Assembly: GCA_015499995.1 (NCBI GenBank)
Contig: JADNRV010000316.1
Location: forward strand, 1-55,593
Origin: Flammula alnicola
Taxonomy: Eukaryota > Basidiomycota > Agaricomycetes > Agaricales > Strophariaceae
Reading direction: 5' to 3'
Length of the DNA: 55,593 bases
Of the stretch, positions 35,331 to 47,008 are shown piece by piece (within the stretch, counting starts at the first letter, position 1; each line of letters opens with the position of its first letter). Position numbers and translations under genes: made by a program. The notes below the pieces were generated by a model. It was not told the origin of the DNA, did no database searches, and saw nothing but the letters and a program-made list of their open reading frames with translations.

Positions 35331-35345
35331 CTAAGCATCTTTATC

Positions 35346-35361
35346 TGGAGCCCACCGTGAG
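35346..35361 (+). other. Possible primer-binding site
   Basis: TGGAGCCCACCGTGAG starts with TGG, as expected for pairing with a tRNA CCA end, and lies 15 bases after the inferred LTR end. I could not assign the tRNA. Confidence 0.25.
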
Positions 35362-35829
35362 GGGGGGTTTCTAAGATATTTGATACGAGGTAGCGGTAAA
35401 AGAGGCGTCGATTATTCATACAGAAAGTCGTGCTTCAACCTGTATAGGATTTGAATCGTTTAACGGTTAAAACCATACAAAATTGAGGGCTCAAGTAATC
35501 CTAACAAGGGGAACAAGAGCGCCAATAAGCCTGCGTCAGCGGTAGCTTCTCATCAAGGGCACCAGCACACGCACCACTATAATTCTATAAGGGCAGGACA
35601 GAACCCCTACCTTTACCATTACCAAAGAAGAAAGAACCAGTCTCGAGAGAGAAAACCCGCTCAGACTACAGCCAGAAAGTCAGATCCTTCAATAATATTC
35701 AAAGCGCATCTCGCAGAGTATTATCTAGGACGGCTTCTGTACCTACAAAGAGCACCTCCCCACCAGAAGAGGAAGAGGAAGATACATTACAAGAACTTTT
35801 CCACCGCACATACCAATAGATCTACTAAG

Positions 35830-38640
35830 ATGGGTATGCCAGCACCAGGAACACGAGATGCGCCGAAGTTTGATCCAGACAAGGAGTCCGAATTGCTGAG
35901 ATTTATATCTCGCATGGAGGATCTCTATTCTACTCATTCTATCACGGTTGATCAAGAGAAAATAAAGTGCTAGGCAAATATGCCCCGCAGAGACTGAAGC
36001 AGAATGGAGCGCTTCGACGAGTAAAACCGGAAACTGGAAAGCTTTAAGACGAAGTCATCAAAAGCTATCCAGAAGCTGCCGCGCTCGAAAGAGGCTCACT
36101 GAAGTGTTCAAAAAGATATGCGCAGAGAAAGCTGGGAGGCATGGGATACCTAAAGATGACCTTCATGCGCTACTAGTCTGAAACGAGCTTCGTAGCGAGG
36201 CCGAAAAACTGTTAGTAGAGCCAGCGCTTATGTCAAATAAAGAACTGGTGATAGACTTCCTAAGTGCCTGTCAGACGACTTTCGCAAGCTGAGAGATAAA
36301 ATGGACGATTTGGCAGACGTGCAAGGGGCATCTACAAGCACAACGCACGACGCGCTACCGTAGAAGTGAGAGTAGAAGATCGCTACAAATGGAAGCAGGT
36401 GATCGAAATCGCGGTTATCATAGCAAGGTGGGCCTCACAGCCGTTAGATGTAGCGAAGACTTGGTCGCGGAGCTTCAGGCGAACGAAGAGAAGAACTATT
36501 AAAATGGAAGAGACTGTAGTGCCACTGGCAGATTCCTTAAAAATCCAGCAGCAGCAGCAGCAGGAATGCGCAGTACAGCCAAGTAATGGACCGACGCTTC
36601 GAGCAGCTGATTTCAGCAGTAAAAACTCAGGCGGTCCAGCCACAGGCGGGAGCGTCGCAGCCCTACTCTTACCAACAACCATACCCAAGGAATAATGCGT
36701 AAACTCAGGAGCGGTAACAGCAGACATATCCCGATGATGCTACTATTGTAGAGAAAGGGACACAGAATGCAGATGCCGCATGCCTTAAGCATATGGACCT
36801 GAAATGGATCAAACGTATGACAGATGGCTAAGTTACCTGATGGGTCACCACTACCTCGATGGCGAGAAATCGCGCAAGGAGCTGGTTGAACAATTGTAAA
36901 AATGGCCAGGTATTATACCAATGGCTAAAGTGAATATGCAATCGTTCTATCAGGGAAGCGATCAAATCCAGACGTTATGTTACAAGACATGCAGATCCAA
37001 GGGTTTCGCAATTGTTAATGGGTTAGTGCAGCTATTAGGAGAGAGACCGTCGATAGAATGATAGCGGAGGAAAGACCCTCACCCCTCGACGGAATTGAGA
37101 GGAGGATGAGAACTGTCGGGTTTTTGAATAGTTCAAGGATGGGAAAGCCTGGGACTGTGAAGAAACCGACCTCTTCCGGAAGACCCAAGGCCCCTGAGGA
37201 CAGAAACCGCAAGAGTCGAGTAGAAATAGAAGAATCAGAAGATGAGGAGAGCGATGAGCAAGAGGAGGAGGACGTGCGGAGAGGTCCCCCCGAAGAAGCA
37301 AAAGAGATCAGGTAGCGCCCAAGGTATTACCTAAAGCGGTAATTGATCCACCAAGGCCCAAGGAGTTGCCATATGTGGACGTCCCAGCATTACGATATGT
37401 TACACGACCCACAGGCGCGCCTAAGCCTAGAGATGTAGAAACGAGACCGGGGCCGGCATACAAAAACCGTGCACCCATAGAAGATGAAGTCGACTCGGAA
37501 AAGATATTGGCTGCTATCCTAGACACGCCAGTAACCGTACCACTCAAGAACCTTTTCGGTTCCCAGATAGTCCGGTCACTAAAGCGTTCGCTAAAAAGAT
37601 AACTAAAACCAGACAGCCAGTCTTGATAGAGGAGATTTTAGACGAAGAATATGAGCAGCCACGCAGGAATGCGCTTCTGCACCAAGGGTGACATTCGCAC
37701 ATGATCTGCAGTTTAAAATGATGGCTCGAGGATTGGGAAGATACCGGGCAGCCAAACCCTGATTGGAACATAGCAAGCGATCCGGTGTTGCAGTTCATGC
37801 AAGAACACGACGGGCGTTGCCCGATAACCTATAGTCGAGAGAATCTTAGCTCTTAGGTCTATCTATCCGAAGATCAATCAAATGGGTCAAGAGGAGGCAG
37901 TAGTGGATCCCGGTTCACAGATTGTCTATGGCGAGGAAGTCGCTATTGACTAGGCTTAACCTGGAATCCAGGGATCACGGTTAATATGCAGAGTGCGAAC
38001 GGATCAACGAACAGGACGCTGGGACTGGCAAGAGATGTACCATTTAATCTTGGTGGCTTATGCTCTACTTGCAGGTACATATTCTTAAAAACCCTGCTTA
38101 CCGAGTTTTGTTGGGAGGCCGTTTGACGCGCTTACCCGAAGTGGGATTCAAAATGAGATGGATGGTAGTCAACTATCACTATCACGGATCCTAATACTGG
38201 AAGCGAGTGTGCCTACCTACATATGAACGCGGTGAGAACCCTGTGAGTCAGGAGAAGCATAAAAATGCCCCTGAAAGCGCCAGGCTTTTTAGATAACCTC
38301 GAGGAACTTATCCCAGATGAAGGAGAGGTAGTAATGATGATAGAACTTGTAGAGGCGAGAAAAAGTTGCGCGTGCATACGCACAGCACAAAGATAATGGA
38401 ACATTCACGGATGAAGGAAAAAGGCTCGCCTTTTTATCATGTGCACTAGATGAGGAGGTTATAGAAGGAGACGAGCGGTAGAAATCGAATCCTACCTTAA
38501 CCAAATCTATCCGGTAAACTAGAAAAGAGGACCAAGGGCCAGCGGCATCAGTCTACTTAGGAAAGAAATATAAACCAGTCGCTTTGAAAGTAAAGCCGGT
38601 TTATGCGTCTCTGCCAGAGCAGTACAGGATCAAGCGGGAA
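35830..38640 (+). pseudogene. gag and protease remnant
   Basis: From the ATG at 35830 the text APKFDPDKESELLRFISRME resembles the start of fungal Ty3 Gag, then stop codons appear (TAG at about 35971, later TGA). A zinc-knuckle remnant (CYYC...) and the following LKHMDLKWIKR-type text lie at about 36735-36820. Near 37905 VDPGSQIV marks the aspartic protease active site (Asp-Ser/Thr-Gly class), followed by VNMQSANGS and TITDPNTG in different frames. Many stops and frameshifts mean no functional Gag or protease can be made from this copy. Confidence 0.75.
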
Positions 38641-38663
38641 ATCAAGGGGATCCGTTAGCGGAT

Positions 38664-39740
38664 ATGCCCAAGCTTAGTAAAAACCCACCTGATTTTGAGC
38701 CCAAAGGAAGATATACACAAGAAAGAAAAGACGCGATGGATAAAGTACACGAGGGAGACTTCTTGTTACCAGAAGAACGCAAGCTGGTACATCAGCTCAT
38801 CGCGGAACAAAACCAGGCGTTCGCTTGGGAGGATGATGAGCGAGGAAAATTCAGGGAAGACTTCTTCCCTCCCGTAGTCATTCCTACCATAGAACATAAG
38901 CCGTGGGTAGAAAGAAATATCCCAATTCCGCCGGGAATTTATGATGAAGTATGTAAGATCATCAGGTCCAAGGAAAAATCACAGGTCTACGAGCCTTCGA
39001 ACTCCCCGTATCGATCTCGCTGGTTTACCGTGGCCAAGAAAAATGGGAAGCTCAGGATCGTGCATAGTTTGGAACCCTTGAACAAGGTAACCATCGCGCA
39101 CTCCGGCCTTCCGCCCGCAACAGAAGAATTAGCCGCGCATTTTGCAGGCCGAGCTTGCGGCGGAATGTTTGATTTATACGTGGGATATGATGAACGACAG
39201 CTAGCAGAGCAGTCGCGCGATCTTACTACATTCCAGACTCCCTACGGCGCTATGCGCTTGGTAACCTTACCTATGGGCTGGACAAACTCCGTTCCCATCT
39301 TTCATGATGATGTTACATTTATTTTGAAAGAAGAGACACCCGATTTTACGATACCTTATATCGATGATGTACCTGTCAGAGGACCTCTGACTCGCTACCA
39401 AAATAAAGATGGCACTTATGAGATGATACCAGAAAACCCGGGAATTAGACGCTTCGTATGGGAACATATGCAGAATGTCAATCGGGTAGTGCAACGCATG
39501 AAATATTGCGGCGGCACATTTTCAGGATATAAATCAGTAATATGCGCAGCAGATATTACCGTAGTCGGTCACTTGTGCACTATGGAAGGACGCAAACCAA
39601 CCACGGAGCGCGTAAAGCAGATCATGGATTGGGACGAATTTGCGGACCTATCCCAGGTCAGAGGTTTCCTCGGTACTGTCGGCGTACTACGAAGTTACAT
39701 CTCTAATTATGCAATTAGAGCCAGGTTCCTACAAAACTAA
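38664..39740 (+). CDS. Reverse transcriptase domain, open
   Basis: An ATG-initiated frame of 358 codons spans the RT fingers and palm. Visible are WFTVAKKNGKLRIV (about 120-133), MFDLYVGYDERQL with the first catalytic Asp (about 168-180), TLPMGWTNSVPIFHDDV, and PYIDDV with the catalytic pair (231-236). The sequence ends after the thumb (VRGFLGTVGVLRSYI) where a stop separates it from RNase H. It copies element RNA to DNA in Ty3-type retrotransposons. In an active element it would be part of a gag-pol polyprotein, so the ATG may not be a natural start. Confidence 0.88.
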   Translation: MPKLSKNPPDFEPKGRYTQERKDAMDKVHEGDFLLPEERKLVHQLIAEQNQAFAWEDDERGKFREDFFPPVVIPTIEHKPWVERNIPIPPGIYDEVCKIIRSKEKSQVYEPSNSPYRSRWFTVAKKNGKLRIVHSLEPLNKVTIAHSGLPPATEELAAHFAGRACGGMFDLYVGYDERQLAEQSRDLTTFQTPYGAMRLVTLPMGWTNSVPIFHDDVTFILKEETPDFTIPYIDDVPVRGPLTRYQNKDGTYEMIPENPGIRRFVWEHMQNVNRVVQRMKYCGGTFSGYKSVICAADITVVGHLCTMEGRKPTTERVKQIMDWDEFADLSQVRGFLGTVGVLRSYISNYAIRARFLQN

Positions 39741-40209
39741 CGCATAGTCGCGAACCGTTTGTTTGGGGACCTGACCAAGAGGAGTCTGTAAAATTATTGA
39801 AGGATGGAGCACAGAACGCATACGCGTTAAAGCAATGATTATGAAGGACAAGGAGATGTAGTGTTGGCCGTGGACAGCTCTTACATAGCATAGGTTTCTA
39901 TATCTTCCAAGAAGATATAGACGATGCCAAGAAACACTACTATGCGAGATTCGGTCCATTACAATGAATGACAGAGAAGCGCGCTACTCCCAACCGAAGC
40001 GGAGCTGTTCGGATTAAGCGTGCCCTCGAGAACAATCGAAAATGGTTAATTGGTTGCCGAAAATTGTAGTCGAACAGACGCAAGTACATTGCTGGGATGT
40101 TACAACATCCTGACATGATGCCTAACGCGGTAATTAACCGATGGATTGAACAAATTGGGATGTTCCACTTCACCCTGAGGCACAAAGCTGGAAAGACCTT
40201 TGGACCTGA
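39741..40209 (+). pseudogene. RNase H remnant
   Basis: Fragments in several frames read VLAVDSSYIA, DDAKKHYYARFG, RALENNRKWLIGC, IAGMLQHPDMMPNAVINRWIEQI and HKAGKTFGPDGLSRR. They fall in the order expected for the RNase H domain after reverse transcriptase, including the last motif (ADGLSRR type). At least three frame changes and stops break it, so this copy would not complete reverse transcription. Confidence 0.8.
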
Positions 40210-42294
40210 CGGACTTTCACGCCGTTACAGCAACCAAATGATCCGGACCCTGAGCCAACAGACGAGGAAGACATTGATGACCACGGACCCATAGAGTTAG
40301 TGATCGCAGATCCTACGGAGCCGCAGCCATTACCAATTGAGGACTTTGTTAATGAAATTGATAACCGAAAAGGCTTCTTCCAAAGTATATCTTCGGCGTC
40401 AATCAAAAGTGAACTAAAAATAGTGGCCGATGGCGCATCGGACCCTCATGCAGTACTACTGGCGGAAATCCTAGAGCAGATTGAAATGGATGAAAGCTAC
40501 AGTGGGATCGCCGTATCTATAAGCTGCTTTTCACAAGAATTGGCTGAAGCCGATGTATACAGACTAGGAGAGAAAACACTACTGGAAAGACATTTGAACG
40601 AAAACAAAGAAGTGCTAGGACCTGTGCGCGCAGCTTATGTGCAGCAGCTAGTGGTAACGCTTATGCTACCCGACGAAGATGAATTGAAAAACAAGGGCGT
40701 CGCTTATCCTGAAGACCATCGGACGGATAGTGCGCGCGACCAAGACAATAACATCGAGTTTGTAATGAGGTGGCATAAGGATAAGAAATTCAGACCACCG
40801 GATCTGAGTAATAAGAAATATGAGCGGTTCCTGAGATTCGCGAAGCGATTCTTGATATACCAAGGACGATTATACCATAGGTCGGCAGGAGCCAAGCACA
40901 GACTGGTAGTCGCGAAAGAGAAACGCATGTATATGCTAACAGCCGCGCACGACCATGTGGGTCATAGAGGCTTCTACGCGACGAATCAACTGCTAGTGCG
41001 ACGCTTCTGGTGGCCAGAGATGGAGAAAGATGTTAGTTGGTTCGTGAAAACATGCCATCTATGTCAAGAGCGCCAAAAGACTATGATTAAAATCCAACCA
41101 GTTATAACGCATACTCCGTCGATATTCCAAACCTTACACGCAGATGTGATGCATATGTCACCGCGTTCGAATGGTTGTAAATATATAGTACACGGACGCG
41201 ACGCTATGACTTCTTGGATGGAAGGAAGACCACTTAAGAGAGAAGATGGTCGCTCTATAGGCATGTGGGTACTCGAAGATATTATTTGTCGATGGGCATG
41301 CATGTTGGAATTTGTTACGGATAATGGAGGACCATTCAAATTAGCGGCCAAATGGTTGAAGGAGAAATATGGGATTGTGGGTATCCGCATCTCACCTTAC
41401 AACTCCAGAGCCAATGGCACGATTGAACGACCTCATTGGGACGTCAGACAGATGCTGTATAAAATGTTAGGGGCGAAGAACGTACACAAGTGGTACTGGT
41501 TCTTTAACTATGTGATGTGGGCAGACCGAATTACTATCCGAAAGCGGCTAGGATGCTCGCCTTTCTTTATGGTTACAGGTGCAGACCCTATCCTACCCCT
41601 AGATGTTAAAGAAGCTACTTGGCTGGTCGACCCACCAGTTGGAATCCTAACAGACGAAGAGATGATTGCATTCCGAGCACAAGCGCTCGCAAAGCACCAA
41701 GTACACATTGAACGGATGCGCACGCGTATAGACGAGCAGAAATATGAGAGGTTGTTAAGATATGAACGAGAAAATAAAGCAGTCATAAAGGACTACGATT
41801 TCAAACCCGGAGACTTAATCCTGGTCAGGAACACGGAAGTAGAAACTTCTCTAGACAAGAAGATGAAACCCCGGTATACTGGACCACAGATAGTCATTCG
41901 GCGGACCAAAGGTGGTTCCTACATAGTTGCTGAAATGAATGGTGCAGTCTCGCAAAACAGAGTAGCAGCATTCCGAGCAGTACCTTACTATGCTAGAGAA
42001 AAACTCGAGCTGAAGGATGATATCCTTAAGATGATTGATATATCAGTCAAGGGGTTAGACAAGATAGTAAGCAAAGCGGAAGCGGCAGAAGAGGCTGCAG
42101 CAGTTAATGACCTCGCATTTGAGGAAGTTAGGTTATTAGCAGACTCAGATGATGAAGAATCAGATGAAGGAGACTCGGAGGAGGAAAGCTCAGATAATGA
42201 GGACTTAGGGGACTCAGACGACGAAGGATTAAGGAGCGCTGGTAGAATGACTAGAGGGAAAACTGCCCAAGTACGAAACAAAGTACCTAAGTAA
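40210..42294 (+). CDS. Ty3-type integrase, open
   Basis: The frame is open from 40210 to the TAA at 42292-42294; no ATG opens it, as expected for a polyprotein part. It holds an H2C2 zinc-binding region (HDHVGHRGFY to KTCHLCQERQ), and the DDE core with LHADVM, VTDNGGPF and NGTIERPHW, all three catalytic residues present. A GPF/Y-like region (MKPRYTGPQIVIRRTKGGSYIV) and a very acidic Ser/Asp/Glu tail ending in basic residues follow. It inserts element DNA into the genome. It is the best preserved part of pol. Confidence 0.9.
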   Translation, partial: RTFTPLQQPNDPDPEPTDEEDIDDHGPIELVIADPTEPQPLPIEDFVNEIDNRKGFFQSISSASIKSELKIVADGASDPHAVLLAEILEQIEMDESYSGIAVSISCFSQELAEADVYRLGEKTLLERHLNENKEVLGPVRAAYVQQLVVTLMLPDEDELKNKGVAYPEDHRTDSARDQDNNIEFVMRWHKDKKFRPPDLSNKKYERFLRFAKRFLIYQGRLYHRSAGAKHRLVVAKEKRMYMLTAAHDHVGHRGFYATNQLLVRRFWWPEMEKDVSWFVKTCHLCQERQKTMIKIQPVITHTPSIFQTLHADVMHMSPRSNGCKYIVHGRDAMTSWMEGRPLKREDGRSIGMWVLEDIICRWACMLEFVTDNGGPFKLAAKWLKEKYGIVGIRISPYNSRANGTIERPHWDVRQMLYKMLGAKNVHKWYWFFNYVMWADRITIRKRLGCSPFFMVTGADPILPLDVKEATWLVDPPVGILTDEEMIAFRAQALAKHQVHIERMRTRIDEQKYERLLRYERENKAVIKDYDFKPGDLILVRNTEVETSLDKKMKPRYTGPQIVIRRTKGGSYIVAEMNGAVSQNRVAAFRAVPYYAREKLELKDDILKMIDISVKGLDKIVSKAEAAEEAAAVNDLAFEEVRLLADSDDEESDEGDSEEESSDNEDLGDSDDEGLRSAGRMTRGKTAQVRNKVPK

Positions 42295-42354
42295 AAACCT
42301 CTAGCAAGACTACAAAAATGAAGGTGTTCGACTGCTTTCAACCGATGAAACCGC

Positions 42355-43744
42355 CTACTTCCTGCTAATGCGAACGCGGTCCAGAGCTTCTTGGAGCTTT
42401 TGAATGGATTGAGTCGCGTTGTCGTATTGCTGAAGTTCGTACTGGATCCTGAAGGAGTAGTTGTGAAGCTCAGAGCGGACATGGCCTAAGGCGTGTTCCA
42501 AAGCCACAGGGTCTTGCGTATAGTCTGTTTCGCCAGAAGCAGCATCGCGAGCTCGGGCGAGCAATTCCGCTTCAACGAAGGGAGACAGGACCAACGCTGC
42601 ATTTAAACAAAGAGTTAAGTATGATAAGAAAGACGGAAGGGATAAGCGCTCGTACCACTAGAGGACGACGCGGTGTTACCATCTACTTTGGCCTTCTTGC
42701 CAGAACCGGCATACTTATTGGCCTTCTTGAGAGCCTTGCTAGTAGTATCGAGGCCGGGAACGGCGTCGTACTCGAGCATAACAGTCTCAGCACGCTTAGG
42801 CTAATAAAGAAGGATTATAAGTATGAGGGGAAATGAGAAACGAGAGCTGAGACGCACCTTATCATTAGGACTATTAGCCTTGCGCTTGGGTTTCGTAGGC
42901 TTCAATGGAGGAGCACCGAAAGGTATGACCTTCATGGTGAAAAGATCGGGCACAGAGGAAGCGTCGTCGTCAACAAGCATCGCCTAAAAACGCGATAATA
43001 TTAGCGAAATGTCGCAGGAGAGCTGGGAAATGAAAGTACCGCATCATCCTGATAACAAATAGTTAGCTCTGGGTTACTGATGGTAGAGGATACAAACTCC
43101 ACCTCAGCAGAGTCACTATCGACAAGCGCTTTGGACTTGTACAAACGTCCGCCGCGTTTCTCGAGCTAGTAGATGCGAGGGTTGGCAATAGGCGAAATAG
43201 AACGAGAGGAAAGGATGACGGTACTCACCACCACGGATTCAGTGGGAGGCTTGGTAGGAGTCTTCTCGGCCACGACAGGGGGCGATGTCTCAGGACTAGC
43301 AGTGTCACCGGTTGCAGGTGAAACCAGAAGTGGAGTTTGAGGAGCGGGAGCCTCCCTGTTCCGAAGAATAGCAAGGCATATGGTATCCAATGCATTGTAT
43401 TCAGGGGTACGGAGTGGAACGCATCCGAGCGCAGCGAACTTGGTGTTCAAGAACTGCGTCGCCTTTCGAAGATCAAAGACGATGTTATGCAGTGACCGAC
43501 CACCGTTCAGAATGCTAGGGATCTGGTTCTCCCAAGGCGCCTATACGACAAAAGAATGATAAGCGAGCTTATGAAGAAATAAAACAACACGTACTATGAA
43601 ACGAAGGCATCGGAGAGCTTCTTTCCAGAGCTCGCCGGGCTCGTTAACCTTGTCCTGACGACTAGGGTGAGTACGGTGCAAGATACGCTGAGTCTCGAGA
43701 TCAGCGTCGGCAAAAGAAGGGTTGAGTTCGGGAATAGATGACAT
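42355..43744 (-). CDS. Antisense accessory gene B, unknown function
   Basis: Six exons with five short GT-AG introns read cleanly from ATG 43744 (SSIPELNPSFADADLETQ) to TAG at 42355-42357. The N-terminal part is globular (NILNGGRS-like GGRSLHNIVFDLRKATQF, LGCVPLRTPEYNALDTICLAILRN). The middle is Pro/Thr/Ser-rich. Then come LEKRGGRLYKSKALVDSDSAEVEF, basic stretches with KPTKPKRKAN and KKANKYAGSGKKAK that look like nuclear signals, and a C-terminal helix-rich part with a coiled-coil pattern (YELQQYDNATQSIQKLQEAL). It ends 60 bases from the integrase stop, tail to tail. I do not recognise the family. Confidence 0.6.
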
Positions 43745-44160
43745 AGTAACAGAAAGGACAGTGGGTGCCAAGCAGAGATGCTGAAGCGGGTTGAAACGCT
43801 GCGTCCTCGCGAGCTTTTATAGCGTACTTGGACTAAGGATCGAAACTGTCAAGCCCAGCGATCTGTAACGCGTTAAAACTTTAGCCACACGGCAGAGTAA
43901 AATTGCTGTCAGGCGGCCGCGTTGACCGAGAACCTCAGTCGATCCTATCTGTATCGATGTGCGTCGCTATGTCCTCAATTCTTAAATGAAAAATGTTTTC
44001 TTTCCGAAGTGCGCAAGTAGCGATTTCCGCGTTCTATTAATAGATGTGTAATGATTTGCAATCAGTGCCTCGTAAGAGCGCCAATCAATCGTTACTATTC
44101 TGGGAATAGGGTCACTTCAACTTTGATGAAGGATCTACAAGCGAGCGAGGAAACACTACA

Positions 44161-44891
44161 CTACGCTAAGTAACGAACGAGATGGGTAGGAACTCTACGG
44201 CTATGTCTAGGCTTAGGAGCAAGCTGTAACTGAAGGTCGCGGAATGCACGAATGTGCGTACCAACTAAGTAACAGACTACGCGTTTATCCTCAATGTGCT
44301 GGATAACCTTGTCTACACCTTCGCTAGCGAGTTTCCAGGCCAGGTGAGCGGTCTAGGAGTTACCCATAAAAGTTAAATAGCGAATGACATATAGGAAATG
44401 ATAAAGCGTACAGTGTTGGACTGCGGATAGGCAGGGAGAGTGGGAGAACGCATAAGCGCGTACATCTTGCCGGCCATCTCGCCACCAAAATGCTCGCGCG
44501 GAGTACCGATTAAACGGAACCAAAGCCCGTTGAGAACGCAGTAGAATCCAGCGGATTCCTGTCCGTGGACGGTACCCTCGGGACAGCGTCGTGGTAGTCC
44601 AACTAAGCGAAGTAAGATGAGAAATGATGATGTGAATGTGGAAATAAATAATGAGCAACGCACGAAAGCCTGCGTGAACGCGGTAAACTCGGGAATAGGA
44701 TACTCGTCTTGAAGGCGGATTTGAGCGGTGTCGAGGTTGTGAGCGGCGTTGAAAAGAGCGGTAAACCGCGCCTCCTTGATAGCGACTTGTTCCTCGGGAG
44801 TAGTATGGGAGCGACCATCCCATATGTCGCGGAGGTTTTGATTATAAGCCGGAGGGGTGTTAGACGCGTCTACTTGGTTGTTAGAAGCCAT
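44161..44891 (-). CDS. Antisense accessory gene A, unknown function
   Basis: Exon 1 (44891-44664) starts at ATG and encodes NTPPAYNQNLRDIWDGRSH then EEQVAIKEARFTALFNAAH. Exon 2 (about 44607-44414) encodes LPRRCPEGTVHGQESAGFYC and GLWFRLIGTPREHFGG. Exon 3 (about 44358-44161) ends in a basic stretch (RHSRRVPTHLVRYLA). The second and third exons fit GT-AG borders, but the first junction needs an unusual donor or a 1-nt change to keep frame. It lies upstream of gene B on the same strand. Composition suggests a small globular protein of about 195 residues. No known domain is visible. Confidence 0.55.
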
Positions 44892-45492
44892 GGGGAGCTC
44901 TAGGGTCCAATGTCTGGGTTTTATATTGAACGACAGAGGGCGTGAAAATTGGTTCCGGGCAACCGATCACAGTACGCTACTTTCTAGGACGAACCGCACA
45001 TAGTAACCGATCTCTAGTATGGACTTGGAACAACTGGGACAGTTGATTTTAAAGTTGGGGGGAGAGGTACAGGGTGCGCGTACGCAAACGACCAGCCAAG
45101 GCATAAGAGCGTCTATGGTTACCACGAAATTTTGCGATTTGACAACGGATTTTACATCATAAACCTAGTCAAGTGAGGCTATGAAAGTCTTAAGGAATGC
45201 TTAAAAGATAGTCTCAGATACTTATAGCAATATAAGGAGAGTCCTTTGAAGCGAAACTGATTAGTCAGACTACAAGTCAAGCAACAAGACAAGGGTTTTA
45301 CAATTATAACAAGATATAAAGACAACCACTAGCTAAGCTACAACAGATAGACCCTAAAAACTATCTAATAGCAAAGCTAGTACACCAAAGATAACAAGAA
45401 ATGGGCTGTATACTACATAAGCTGTCCAAGTCCCAAGAAAGTGCAAGAAAAGCGAATATATGACTACAAAGAGGGAGTCAATATTGGCTAGA
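44892..45492. other. Non-coding stretch with an internal polypurine-tract-like motif
   Basis: At about 45026-45065 the text gacagttgattttaaagttggggggaga closely parallels the one directly before the right LTR (gacagtcaatatctaagttggggggaga, about 51357-51383). What follows here is not the right LTR sequence. The remainder is AT-rich with no gene. Confidence 0.55.
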
Positions 45493-46915
45493 CTAGGAAG
45501 GAAAGATAGGACTTACCAAGGCCAACCTACTTGGCCGAAGTAAGAGAGTCCAGAATGGCGACTGTTCATCAAGCTCGTCTAACTCTGCGAGCGCAGTGTC
45601 GGTGTCGACAGAGCCAGCAACGTCACCAGCCTCGGAAACATTCTCTTGAGGAGGGACAGCGCGAGGCAAGTAGCGATGATCAGGACGAGGGAACCAGCTG
45701 GGGGCTGGGACACCCTCTAGCAAAGAAGCTAGCTCGGACAAGGTAGTGCGCGAATTGGGATGGGGTCAGTGGTAGGCAACGAGCCAGGAGCCGAGGCAGA
45801 CAAAACATCGACCAAAGCTGCCATGGCATCGTTATCCTCGACATATAAATCCCGGAAAGAATCGTCGGGGTCCATCGCGACTAAGCGATGCAAGATACCA
45901 GAAATCTCCCGCGATAACGCGGACATTTCGAGCTCGCTTTGGCGAACGTACTCCCGCTGGACCAAATTCCAAGCACTAGTGCGATGAAGGCGGCCAAAGA
46001 GACTGTGAAGGTCTAAGATACATGATTAGTTCAGAAAAGATGAAAAGAAATAAAAGCAAGGAACTTACTGGTCAAGGACAACTGGCTGACCTCCACAGAA
46101 GCTTCAACTCGGGGACTTGATCCTTGAGCTTCGCTCGGAACGAGCAGATACCGTGTCGGTTCGCTTGCACCGTTCGCAGCCATGTTCACCGGTGGACAAC
46201 GCACTCCTCAGGTTCAAACCCTTGAGACGGCATGCAGTGCACACAGGAGGTGTCTGGCGTACAATGATAAGATACATAGTTAAAAGATGGAAGATATAAA
46301 GAAACGAGACTCACCAAAGTCATGGTCCATTACCCAGAGCAAGGTAAACTGCTCAGCAGGAGCTTGCTCGGAGGGGCGAAATCCGACTCGGGAAGTCTGG
46401 ACGATCTCGAGTCGTGGGCGCTTATTCTGGCATCGCCAAGTGCGGCGACCTTGCGCTTGAGGATTGCGGAAGTGGGTTCGACATCCAAGGTACCGAGAAC
46501 TGGATGCGACCCCAGGGAGAGCTGTTGGCGACGGCATCTGCGAGTCGAACGGCCGCAGCGCGATCAGCAAGCACCGAGGGATCGACGTCTAGAGTCTCCA
46601 CCGGTCTTGATACGACGTCTAGACGAGAAGCGCGCTAGTCGAGCAGCCGCGGCACGAGTCGTCGGTGCACGAGGAGGAGATGGGGGTGTGCGGGCACGAG
46701 CCTTGCCCTTGCGACCTGGACGACGGGGGGTGGCTCGAGGAGAGAACGCAGCCGATCACCGCAGCCACGTCGCGGGTTGCACAGGGGCAGGAGTGGCGTT
46801 CGCACCCGTCCAACCCTGCCTGGGGTAACAGCTTAGACGAGCGAGTTAGTAAAAATAATAAAAATGCAACCGAGTACTCACGCGGTGGCGGAGAAGGCGG
46901 GGCAGACTTGCTCAT
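45493..46915 (-). pseudogene. Antisense accessory gene C with a Cys-cluster motif, broken
   Basis: ATG 46915 starts a Pro/Ser-rich exon (SKSAPPSPPPR). A basic Arg/Lys-rich stretch (PRRPGRKGKARARTPPSPP) follows after a shifted frame. Then comes TPPVCTACRLKGLN...GEHGCERCKRT, two CxxC pairs about 17 residues apart, likely a small zinc-binding module. The last part (NLVQREYVRQSELEMSALSRE, MDPDDSFRDLYVEDNDAMAALVDVLS) is acidic and helical. Frameshifts near 45760, 46110 and in the first third show decay. The function is unknown; a nucleic-acid or protein-binding role is only an inference from the basic and CxxC parts. Confidence 0.5.
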
Positions 46916-47008
46916 CGCACCCAGTCCATACCTCTGCCATAAGGACAGGTAAAGATCACATAACTGGAAAAAGATAAAGAGATAGTAGGAAAATATTGTA
47001 CCTCGGTG

